Below are positions 1 to 6,149 of a stretch of 9,077 bases of DNA, piece after piece. Position 1 is the first letter of the stretch, and each line of letters begins with the position of its first letter. The notes under the pieces are model-generated. The model was not told where the DNA came from. It was given only the letters and a program-made list of their open reading frames with translations, and did no database searches. Origin of the DNA: Mageeibacillus sp. UBA1243 (GTDB lineage: Bacteria > Bacillota > Clostridia > UBA1212). The DNA lies in NCBI GenBank assembly GCA_002308595.1, contig DBWH01000052.1, positions 1-9,077 on the forward strand, given 5' to 3'. A program made the translations under genes and the position numbers.

Positions 1-84
1 TTTCGTGAACAAACCCGATGATGTACGAAGGTACTTCGAGTGGTTTGTTCGCGGAAAGCAAGTCGCGAGTAATCGTCGCAAGAC
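1..84. repeat. Palindromic repeat element, copy 1 (left end cut by the window)
   Basis: This is an imperfect palindrome. Its left arm (1-16, containing GAACAAACC) pairs with its right arm (41-57, containing GGTTTGTTC). The core at 21-40 is identical to the core of copy 2 and contains a small perfect hairpin, CGAAG-GTA-CTTCG, at 26-38. The right arm runs into GCAAGTCGC (58-66), followed by a conserved tail ending GTCGCAAGAC at 84. The cores of copies 1 and 2 are exactly 130 bases apart. The function is unknown; it looks like a REP/BOX-type intergenic palindrome. The copy is probably incomplete, because the GCGACTTGC that begins the other left arms would lie before base 1. Confidence 0.8.
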
Positions 85-112
85 TCCTTGTTTATTTCAT
101 CTCTGTATATCT

Positions 113-213
113 GCGACTTGCGCAAAGAGCTCAAAATCGCAGCTTAAGAGATGTACGAAGGTACTTCGAGGGTTTGAGCGCGCAAAGCAAGTCGCAAGTA
201 ATCGTCGCAAGAC
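113..213. repeat. Palindromic repeat element, copy 2 (complete)
   Basis: The left arm (113-138) begins GCGACTTGCG and contains GCTCAAA. The right arm (171-195) contains TTTGAGC and ends GCAAGTCGC, so the two ends form a 9-base perfect inverted repeat (113-121 with 187-195). The core at 151-170 repeats copy 1 exactly, including the CGAAG-GTA-CTTCG hairpin (156-168). The tail at 196-213 matches the tail of copy 1 except for one base just before it. Arm bases that differ from copy 1 differ on both sides of the stem, so pairing is kept. No long reading frame covers it convincingly. Confidence 0.85.
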
Positions 214-219
214 CCATTG

Positions 220-237
220 TGTGCTTTTTGAAGCACA
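220..237. other. Small perfect hairpin between repeat copies
   Basis: TGTGCTT (220-226) and AAGCACA (231-237) form a 7-bp stem around the loop TTTG. It sits in the non-conserved spacer between copy 2 and the third half-copy and is not present in the first spacer. There is no T-run after it, so it is not a convincing terminator. Its role is unknown. Confidence 0.45.
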
Positions 238-261
238 GTCGGTAATTATAGCTTCTCTTTC

Positions 262-287
262 GCGACTTGCGTAAAGAGCCCATAATC
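262..287. repeat. Half copy of the palindromic repeat (left arm only)
   Basis: This segment matches the left arm of copy 2 (113-138) with a few substitutions: GCGACTTGCG, then AAAGAGC, then a diverged end. No core or right arm follows. Instead the sequence passes directly into the ribosome binding site and start of the regulator gene. GCGACTTGC (262-270) is also the inverted partner of GCAAGTCGC at 187-195. The half copy could be a decayed element or the point where the gene joined the repeat cluster. Confidence 0.65.
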
Positions 288-295
288 TCGATTTT

Positions 296-303
296 GGAGG
301 AGG
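296..303 (+). promoter_or_regulatory. Ribosome binding site of the TetR-type gene
   Basis: GGAGGAGG lies four bases before the ATG at 308, with a second GGAGG register giving better spacing. It fixes this start. I see no convincing -35/-10 pair just upstream. CATAAT at 281-286 resembles a -10 box but has no good -35 partner. Confidence 0.75.
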
Positions 304-307
304 AATT

Positions 308-916
308 ATGGTTTCATGTAAAGACAGCCTTGACCCCAGGGCAATAGATTCGAAGAACAAGATAATTAAAGCGTACACGAAACTGTTGTCGCAAAAAGAC
401 AGGGATTACATTTCAATAAATGAGCTCTGCGAACTCAGCCATATTAACAGAACCACCTTCTACAGGCACTACAAATCCCTTTCGGATATTGAAGCCGACA
501 TAGAAAACACCGTTCTGGTAAAAATCAACGAGCTGTTTTTGAAGGCCAATTTTCAGGATTATATGACCGGGAGGGAGCAGTTTCTTGGCGATGTCTATAA
601 GTTGATTACATCCGACATAGAGTTCTACTCAATGATTTTGCTGTCAAATCAAAAGATTGGTTTGCTTGAAAGAATCATTCGGGTTGTCAGGGATAGACTC
701 AGGACGACCATGACCGCCAAGACTTCCATTTCGCCTGCTCAGATCGATCTGATTCTCACATTTGTCATTGCCGGGAGAATTGCCGTGTACAGGAAATGGA
801 TTCTTGACGGTTATATGCCGCCTGAAGAAGTGGTCTCAGAGACCCTCAGTAAAATATCTGCTTCCGGATTCGATAAGTTCCTGACCGGAAAATGCGATGA
901 GGGAAATGAGTTCTGA
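308..916 (+). CDS. TetR/AcrR-family transcriptional regulator
   Basis: This is a 202-residue protein, the usual length for the TetR family, which act as DNA-binding homodimers and are mostly ligand-responsive repressors in the cytoplasm. Residues 17-60 form the N-terminal helical DNA-binding domain. The helix-turn-helix is clear at 35-55 (ISINELCELSHINRTTFYRH), including the family hallmark T-T-F-Y-R-H-Y. The C-terminal part is helical, and its stretch around 151-183 (FVIAGRIAVYRKWILDG, then P-P-E-E) resembles the TetR_C_8-type ligand or dimer domain (PF14278) of Bacillota regulators. The gene is preceded by the repeat cluster and converges on the GH78 gene with a 29-base gap. TetR regulators often control neighbours, but this one is not divergent from any gene in view, so its target is unknown. 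Base composition is lower in G+C than the operon to its right. Confidence 0.9.
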   Translation: MVSCKDSLDPRAIDSKNKIIKAYTKLLSQKDRDYISINELCELSHINRTTFYRHYKSLSDIEADIENTVLVKINELFLKANFQDYMTGREQFLGDVYKLITSDIEFYSMILLSNQKIGLLERIIRVVRDRLRTTMTAKTSISPAQIDLILTFVIAGRIAVYRKWILDGYMPPEEVVSETLSKISASGFDKFLTGKCDEGNEF

Positions 917-924
917 CTCATTTC
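903..924. terminator. Possible bidirectional terminator between convergent genes
   Basis: GAAATGAGT (903-911) and ACTCATTTC (916-924) form a perfect 9-bp stem with loop TCTG. The stem spans the stop codon of the TetR gene and lies just beyond the end of the convergent GH78 gene. It is A+T-rich and lacks a long T-run on either strand, so it is weaker than a classical intrinsic terminator. Position and symmetry are the main support. Confidence 0.5.
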
Positions 925-945
925 AAATTGTTTGCGGGCACAAAT

Positions 946-3045
946 TCACTGCTTTTCCAGCATTCCCATCCTGTCGAGCCAGTAGATCACATGCGAGGCG
1001 AAGCCGTGGCTGCAGCTTGCAACCGTGCTGTCGTGCTCCCAAAGAGTGCCGGTTTTTTCAGCCATGTAGTAGAAGTAGCCGTCAATATTGTCAAGTATCT
1101 CCTCATACCTGCCGTAGCGGTGGAGGATATCGAGCCTGAGGTAGTTGCCGATAAACGCATTGGCGAATGCAACCTCAGGGTATTTGTTGTTCTGCTTTCT
1201 CTTGGGTCCGAAGTCTTTGAGGAGAGTCTCCCAGAGCTCGGGGAAGGTTTCGGGGGTTGAAATTCCCGTGTGGAACGCGTAGTACTGGCAGCTTTCGGTA
1301 CACTCGCCAAGGGGAACGAGCCTGCCGCCGACGCGAACCAGGTTGTCGCAGAAAAATCTGCCGTTGTAGGACTTTTCCCTGATCGTCTTTTCGAGCTCCT
1401 CGGCCTCTTTTACGAGCCCTTCGTCGCCGTAGAGGTTGGCGACAACGCGTTTCACCTTGGCGTAGAGCATGTTGCTGGGGAAGTTCACGTCCTGTACGAG
1501 CTCATTGGACCTCGACCACTCGACAAATACCCAGGATTCGAGCTTTTCGAGGAGACCGTCCTCGTTTTCGAAGCGTTTGAAGTACTGAAGGAGTTTGTAG
1601 ACGCGGGATTTTGCCTTGTCGACAAGTTCGCGGTCGCCCGACCTTTCGAGGTATTCTTCGAGTTCGACGACAAACCACATTGCCCAGTTGGGAATGAAGG
1701 TGCAGTCGTAGTGGTCGGCCGGGTAGCACATAGGGAGCATGCCCTCGGGGAGGCACTTGAACGAATCCGGGAGCAGGAAGTTTTCGAGGAAGTTGCGCTC
1801 AACCATCGTCTTTCCGGTGAGGGTGTGTTCGACGCGCGACGTGAAGAAGCTGTCGCAGAGCCAGCCCGCCCTCTCCCTTGACGGGCAGTCCATGTAAATG
1901 TCATACGTGTTCTCACGGAAAGTTTCGACTGCGGCGTCAAAAACCGCCTTCATTCGAGGGTTGTCCGTTTTGATGTCAGCGCCCGGTTTCGGGAATCCGA
2001 CGCGCATTATATGGAGCTCTGAGACCTTGGCGGAAGAGCCTATCACCGCGATTTTTATGTATTTGAAAAGGTACGGTTCAAAGGTCAGAAGCTCGCTCGT
2101 ACCCGCCGGGAGGTCCCAGATAACGAGAGCCGAAGTCCCGAGCCTGAGAAAGTTCACGTCGCCGTTTTCCCCTAAAAGTTCGTCAAACATCGCAAAAACA
2201 CGGCAAGCCTTCGCGCACTCAATCCTGACACCGATGACACCGCAAAGGTTCCTCTCCATCTCAAAAACCGCAAACCCGTTTTCTTCGATTCCGGCTGAAT
2301 TGCCGGGTCTCCTGTCAAGGGATTTTGTCTCGTATGTCAGCTTCTGTGCCTCCCACGCGCCGCAGATTTCAAGCTCGTCAGGCTTAAAGCCCTTCAATTT
2401 TTCCGAAATTGCCGTTATCGATCTGTCCGAGAAAGGCTCAAAGCTGCCGTCCGTGCCGCACCTGCCGCTCGCGACAACAAACTTTGCGTCCTCGCGTTCG
2501 TTTTTGTAAAGATCTATGCCGCGCTCGATGAAAACGTCCCTGTTTTCCGAAAGTGCAAGCTTCGGGGCATCTGCCGCCAATGTTTTTCTCAGATCATAGA
2601 CCTCGGTGAAGTTTCGCTGGAAGGAGTACCTTGGCGTCTTCTGAACGCGCTCAGTGTAAAGTCTCACGGAAAATCCGCACTCTTCCGGCGAAGTCGCGGC
2701 GATTACCTTGCCGGAGTCGATTATCTCGGCGCATACGAAAGGCGGCTCGTCAATGTACTGAAACGAGTTGTTGTTGTAGCCTGCGACGATGATCTTTACG
2801 TCGCACCTGCCCTCCGGCAGCGGAACCTCGTCAACCCTTGCAAAGCCGTGACCTGTCCTTGCCGGTCCCATGTTGTAAAGGTCGCCGCCGATGAAAAGCT
2901 GGTAGCAGCTTGCCGCAGCAATCCTGAGCAGTCCGTTTCTAAGCTCCGCGCTCTTTTCGAGCACCAGGCTTATGTTCATCTCGTTCATATAATCCGCGGC
3001 CCATACCGGCTGAGCCGCCTCAAAGTCAACTTTTTTGCTTAGCAT
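946..3045 (-). CDS. GH78-type alpha-L-rhamnosidase-like glycoside hydrolase
   Basis: This is a 699-residue enzyme with no signal peptide, so probably cytoplasmic. GH78 enzymes are inverting hydrolases that release terminal alpha-L-rhamnose from oligosaccharides or glycosides. Residues 1-350 are beta-rich, as in the accessory N-terminal domains of the family. From about 360 the (alpha/alpha)6 catalytic barrel begins. It carries DCPSRERAGWLCD (386-398), matching the GH78 acid motif with E391 as likely general acid and D386 and D398 also conserved. Near the C-terminus TLWE (667-670) gives E670 as likely general base, and S-C-S-H-G (677-681) provides the conserved His. A mid-barrel F-V-E-W is at 507-510. 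The protein is shorter than many GH78 enzymes and lacks room for extra carbohydrate-binding domains. It is the last gene of the operon, 12 bases after the membrane protein gene, with a good GGAGGA site. Exact substrate is uncertain: GH78-related proteins also include uncharacterised activities. Confidence 0.85.
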   Translation of the reverse strand: MLSKKVDFEAAQPVWAADYMNEMNISLVLEKSAELRNGLLRIAAASCYQLFIGGDLYNMGPARTGHGFARVDEVPLPEGRCDVKIIVAGYNNNSFQYIDEPPFVCAEIIDSGKVIAATSPEECGFSVRLYTERVQKTPRYSFQRNFTEVYDLRKTLAADAPKLALSENRDVFIERGIDLYKNEREDAKFVVASGRCGTDGSFEPFSDRSITAISEKLKGFKPDELEICGAWEAQKLTYETKSLDRRPGNSAGIEENGFAVFEMERNLCGVIGVRIECAKACRVFAMFDELLGENGDVNFLRLGTSALVIWDLPAGTSELLTFEPYLFKYIKIAVIGSSAKVSELHIMRVGFPKPGADIKTDNPRMKAVFDAAVETFRENTYDIYMDCPSRERAGWLCDSFFTSRVEHTLTGKTMVERNFLENFLLPDSFKCLPEGMLPMCYPADHYDCTFIPNWAMWFVVELEEYLERSGDRELVDKAKSRVYKLLQYFKRFENEDGLLEKLESWVFVEWSRSNELVQDVNFPSNMLYAKVKRVVANLYGDEGLVKEAEELEKTIREKSYNGRFFCDNLVRVGGRLVPLGECTESCQYYAFHTGISTPETFPELWETLLKDFGPKRKQNNKYPEVAFANAFIGNYLRLDILHRYGRYEEILDNIDGYFYYMAEKTGTLWEHDSTVASCSHGFASHVIYWLDRMGMLEKQ

Positions 3046-3050
3046 AAGAT

Positions 3051-3056
3051 TCCTCC
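3051..3056 (-). promoter_or_regulatory. Ribosome binding site of the GH78 gene
   Basis: Read on the minus strand, GGAGGA lies five bases before the ATG at 3045. It falls in the 12-base gap after the stop of the membrane protein gene, supporting the chosen start and independent initiation within a shared mRNA. Confidence 0.8.
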
Positions 3057-3057
3057 G

Positions 3058-3810
3058 TCAGTGTTTTCTGTTCTTTTTCATCCTGATACCGGCGTTGACC
3101 TTTTCGACGGATTCACGAATATATTCCGGAAGGCTCCTGATTTTTTCCGAAAAAGGTCTGAAAAAGCTTGTTTTTTTGTGCAGGCCGTCCTCCACCGTCT
3201 TGATGTGGGTCTTGAGCGCCTCGTAGACGACAACGACCTTCTCTTTCTTTGCGAAGGCCCGTATCCTTGCCACAAGTTTCGCGGAGTGAACGGCGTCGAT
3301 GATGAACACGCCAAAGAACAGTCCGATCACAAACGAAAACGCAAGATTCTCGGAGAGCCATTTGAGCGCGGCGAGCACATTGGCGTGTATGAGATAGAGG
3401 TAGAGCGCGCAGATAAGGCCCCACGCGAGCGAAAATTTAGGGCAGATGAGGCCCATGACGTTGCCCCACTGGTTCCTGTAGTCCCAGTACCTCACCTTGA
3501 GCCACTTGAGAGCGACGAGGCCCGCGAAAAACTCGACAACGGTCATGCTCACAGCCATGATGAGAAGCAGTATAAGTTTCTGCCACCAGCTTTGCATAAG
3601 ACCTGTGTCCGTTCCGAGCACCGCCAATGCATAAAGCACACAAAGCCCGGTTCCGTAAAGCGGGAGGTAAGGTCCCACACAGAAACCGGGATTTATCCAT
3701 TTCCGTTCCGGGTTGGCGCCTGAAAAGAATCTTCTGAAGAAGAGTTCAAGCACCCAGCCCAAAACGGAACCTATGAAGAACAAATACGCAAAGGTAAGGA
3801 AAATGTTCAT
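3058..3810 (-). CDS. PF06541 (CmpB-like, 'ABC-transporter type IV') multipass membrane protein
   Basis: This is a 250-residue integral membrane protein. Hydrophobic segments lie at about 4-24, 48-66, 77-101, 127-143 and 156-175, and the last 75 residues are charged and cytoplasmic-looking, rich in Lys and Arg. The family signature is clear: G-W-V-L-E at 18-22, then NPGFCVGPYLPLYGTG (40-55), a conserved Glu at 93 in a helix, and Y-W-D-Y followed by N-V-M-G-L-I-C and S-L-A-W-G (108-131). The family is annotated as a putative transporter component but its function is not firmly established, and no ATPase partner is in this window. It lies 6 bases after the lipoprotein gene and 12 before GH78, so it is surely co-transcribed. 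The ATG has only a weak ribosome binding site, suggesting translational coupling to the lipoprotein gene. Transport of a product of the neighbouring hydrolases is possible but is only an inference. Confidence 0.85.
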   Translation of the reverse strand: MNIFLTFAYLFFIGSVLGWVLELFFRRFFSGANPERKWINPGFCVGPYLPLYGTGLCVLYALAVLGTDTGLMQSWWQKLILLLIMAVSMTVVEFFAGLVALKWLKVRYWDYRNQWGNVMGLICPKFSLAWGLICALYLYLIHANVLAALKWLSENLAFSFVIGLFFGVFIIDAVHSAKLVARIRAFAKKEKVVVVYEALKTHIKTVEDGLHKKTSFFRPFSEKIRSLPEYIRESVEKVNAGIRMKKNRKH

Positions 3811-3816
3811 CGCATA

Positions 3817-6039
3817 TTATTCTGATTTGGCGGCAATGAGATTGCCGACGGTTGTTCTCAGCCTGTTGAAGAGCTCCGTGTCGGTCTTGTAGCTTCCGAG
3901 CGAAACCGTGAGCTGCTTGATGATGAGGTCCGAAGTGCCCTCGCCGTAGAGCTCGTCCAGGATCGTGAAGTAGTCGTAATCGTCAACGCCGTCGCGGATC
4001 GATTCAAGCCTCAGTGACCCGATCGGTCCCGGATAGCCGTCGCTTCCGTACTTTTCAATGTACTCGGGAAGTCCTCCGCCCTGATAGATGAGAACACCGT
4101 TGCCGTACGTGTCAACAACCGTTCCCGCAGCTGCATGCTCATACTTTTTGGTCCATTCTTTCGGGTCGCCCCAATCGTTGCACATGTAGTACAGGAACCC
4201 GTCAACGTCATAGAGCTTCTGCTGCCAGAAGAGCAGTCTGTGCATGATTGACTCGTCACTTATCGAAAGAGTGATCTCCGGGTTGTGCGGGAATCTTGTG
4301 ATGTACCACCAGACCTCGTCACCGTTTTCCTTGGCGGCTGCCATTCTGTCCTTGAACGTTCCGAACTTCTTCTCCATGCTCGTGCCGTAGAAGTTGGTGT
4401 AGAGCTTGCTGTTGTAGGCCTTGTCGACCTGCGTGTTAAAGAAGTAGGTCTTGCCGCACCAGGCGTTGACGTCTTTTTCAAGATACTTGAAGTAGTCGGT
4501 GTTCGTATTCAGGAGCGTGTTGTAGTGGATCGGAATAATCAGCTTGTGGTCGCCGAAGATCTCCGTGTAAATGCTGTTGTAGTAGATGATTTTGTCAAGA
4601 ACCGTCTTGGACAGCGGCTCGTCTCCCTCGTTCGGGTAGAAATATGCCTTGTCGAGCCACTCCTGCTTCTGGGAAACCATGTCATAGGCGGCCTGCACGT
4701 ATGCTCTCAGGTATGTCTCGTTCGACGTCGCCTCGGGATGCATCTTCCAGCAGAGCGTGAACGCGTTCATTCGCGGATCGTCAAGGTACTGCTTGACTCT
4801 CTGATCCCAGAACTGACCGCGCTTTGCATAGGGAAGCGTGTAGCAGTTGACCCGGTTCTCAAGGAGATATTCGTAGTAGAGCGCATAGAGGTCGTCCTCA
4901 AGGCCGTCCTGTGTAGTGCCTTCTCTGTTGGCGCCAACGATGACAGCCCACTCATTAAGATCCGTCAGGGTCTTGCAGTTTGACGCCACGGGCAGCGTGA
5001 AGTTCCAGACGTAGGCGTACACGTTGGCTTTTTTAATCTCGTTGCCGTTTTTGTCTTTCACGACAACCGTCGCGGAGTACTGGCCCGCCGGTGTCGATGC
5101 CTTTGATTTCACCTTGATGATGAACATCTGGCTCTTGTTTGCTTTGAGCGTAAACTCGTGTTCGAGGACCGGTATCGGATCGGCAACGGTCTTGCCCTCA
5201 ACATCGTCAAAGTACCAGCCGTAGCATATTTCCTTTTCGAGGATATTGCCGTTTTTATCCTTAAAATCGGAAACTTCGAGCGTCAGGTCCTTCATCTCGG
5301 TCTTCGACGCGAGCATCAGGTGGCAGCCCTCGATCTCATTCTTGGCGAGAAGAATCTGGTACGAATTGCGCCCGTTCGAGGTGATCTCCTCGGCGGGGGT
5401 GTTGTAGTAGGAGTGGTCAAACCAGAGAATCAGGTTTGCATCCTCGTGGGCCGCGGCGACGGGGTTGTTCGATATTTCAGGCACCCGGTTTACGGCTCCC
5501 GAGAGAAGGCTCGCCGCGCGGACGGAATCCTCGTACGAAAGTCTGTTCGGGTCCTTGCCCCAGTCTGTCACGCCCTCGGGAAGCGTCGGAACCGGCGTCG
5601 GCGTAGGTGTAGGCGTCGGAGTCGGTGTAGCCGTCGGAGTCGGGGTAGGCGTGGGTGTGGGTGTCGCTGTGGGCGTCGGGGTTGCCGTGGGAGTTGCGGT
5701 CGGCGTTGCCGTCGGAGTCGGAGTTCCCGCAGGTGTTTCGGTCGGATTTTCGGTCACTTCCGGTGTGGGTGTTCCCGCATCCGTTCCGGCCGGGGTATCC
5801 GTCGGGGCTGCAGTCTCTGTTCCCGCGGTCTCTTCGGGGGTCTGTTCCGGCGACGCTGCCTCGGGTGTGTCCGTGGGGATATCCGTCGGCGGTTCCTGCG
5901 TCGGATTTTCAACTTCGGTTGCCTGTTCGGTCGGCGCAGCAGTCGGGTCGGCCGGGTTGTCGTTTCCGCCGCATGCGCACAAGGCAGCGATCATCGCTGT
6001 CATGATTACCGCCAATAACAAAAGCTTGCTTCTTTTCAT
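3817..6039 (-). CDS. Secreted lipoprotein with Thr-Pro linker and DUF4091 domain, putative glycan-active
   Basis: This is a 740-residue exported lipoprotein. The N-terminus (M-K-R-S-K then a hydrophobic run) ends in a lipobox-like L-C-A-C, with Cys23 the likely lipidated residue. Residues 24-105 are rich in Thr, Pro, Glu and Ala. Residues 106-152 are an almost pure Thr-Pro/Ala-Pro linker that probably spans the wall. The globular part starts near 155: a beta-rich domain at about 196-346, then a region suggesting an alpha/beta barrel. The C-terminal signature of DUF4091 is at about 641-691, with G-N-G-V-L-I-Y (646-652) and GPIGSLRLESIRDG near 671-684 followed by D-Y-D-Y-F. DUF4091 is found at the C-terminus of glycoside-hydrolase-like proteins, but the activity here is not known. 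Start: an upstream in-frame ATG at 6081 would add 14 residues before the signal peptide and has no ribosome binding site, whereas the ATG at 6039 follows AAGAGGT. It is the second gene of the operon. Confidence 0.85.
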   Translation of the reverse strand: MKRSKLLLLAVIMTAMIAALCACGGNDNPADPTAAPTEQATEVENPTQEPPTDIPTDTPEAASPEQTPEETAGTETAAPTDTPAGTDAGTPTPEVTENPTETPAGTPTPTATPTATPTATPTPTATPTPTPTPTPTATPTPTPTPTPTPVPTLPEGVTDWGKDPNRLSYEDSVRAASLLSGAVNRVPEISNNPVAAAHEDANLILWFDHSYYNTPAEEITSNGRNSYQILLAKNEIEGCHLMLASKTEMKDLTLEVSDFKDKNGNILEKEICYGWYFDDVEGKTVADPIPVLEHEFTLKANKSQMFIIKVKSKASTPAGQYSATVVVKDKNGNEIKKANVYAYVWNFTLPVASNCKTLTDLNEWAVIVGANREGTTQDGLEDDLYALYYEYLLENRVNCYTLPYAKRGQFWDQRVKQYLDDPRMNAFTLCWKMHPEATSNETYLRAYVQAAYDMVSQKQEWLDKAYFYPNEGDEPLSKTVLDKIIYYNSIYTEIFGDHKLIIPIHYNTLLNTNTDYFKYLEKDVNAWCGKTYFFNTQVDKAYNSKLYTNFYGTSMEKKFGTFKDRMAAAKENGDEVWWYITRFPHNPEITLSISDESIMHRLLFWQQKLYDVDGFLYYMCNDWGDPKEWTKKYEHAAAGTVVDTYGNGVLIYQGGGLPEYIEKYGSDGYPGPIGSLRLESIRDGVDDYDYFTILDELYGEGTSDLIIKQLTVSLGSYKTDTELFNRLRTTVGNLIAAKSE
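5584..5724 (-). repeat. Degenerate Thr-Pro codon repeat inside the lipoprotein gene
   Basis: About 47 consecutive codons encode Thr-Pro or Ala-Pro dipeptides (residues 106-152 of the preferred start). At DNA level it is an imperfect six-base repeat, with varied third positions that reduce exact identity. It encodes an extended, likely surface-spanning linker. Such tracts can change length by slippage, and this one is in frame in units of six bases, so length change would not break the gene. Confidence 0.85.
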
Positions 6040-6043
6040 AGTA

Positions 6044-6049
6044 CCTCTT
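6044..6049 (-). promoter_or_regulatory. Ribosome binding site deciding the lipoprotein start
   Basis: Read on the minus strand, AAGAGG followed by T lies four bases before the ATG at 6039. The alternative ATG at 6081 is preceded only by an A-rich stretch. This site, together with the signal peptide beginning directly at 6039, supports the shorter form. The spacing is slightly short. Confidence 0.6.
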
Positions 6050-6149
6050 GATTCCGAGCTTTCACTCTGACTTAACGTCATTTTTTGAAAGTTTTCTTTA
6101 TCGTATTTTCCGGGTGTTTTTATTTTTCCGGTTTGGTCTTCCGGTTATT

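Noticed and set aside
1..300. Possible CRISPR array
   Set aside because: Only two full copies exist, they are palindromic with long internal arms, spacing is uneven for the third half copy, and there are no cas genes in view.
1270..1881. Plus-strand 203-codon frame
   Set aside because: It lies antisense to the catalytic part of the GH78 gene and is a by-product of codon bias.
4285..4983. Plus-strand 232-codon frame
   Set aside because: It lies antisense to the lipoprotein's globular region and has no initiation site or domain.
5465..6070. Plus-strand frame rich in Gly-Val, and a second one rich in Arg-Cys (5158-6018)
   Set aside because: Both are the reverse complement of the Thr-Pro and signal peptide region of the lipoprotein gene. 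Their low complexity mirrors that repeat, and there is no ribosome binding site or family match.
6040..6149. Separate promoter or regulatory RNA in the 110-base gap
   Set aside because: TTCCGG occurs three times (6108-6113, 6126-6131, 6139-6144), but spacing is uneven, CCGG is self-complementary, and no promoter boxes with proper spacing or terminator were found.
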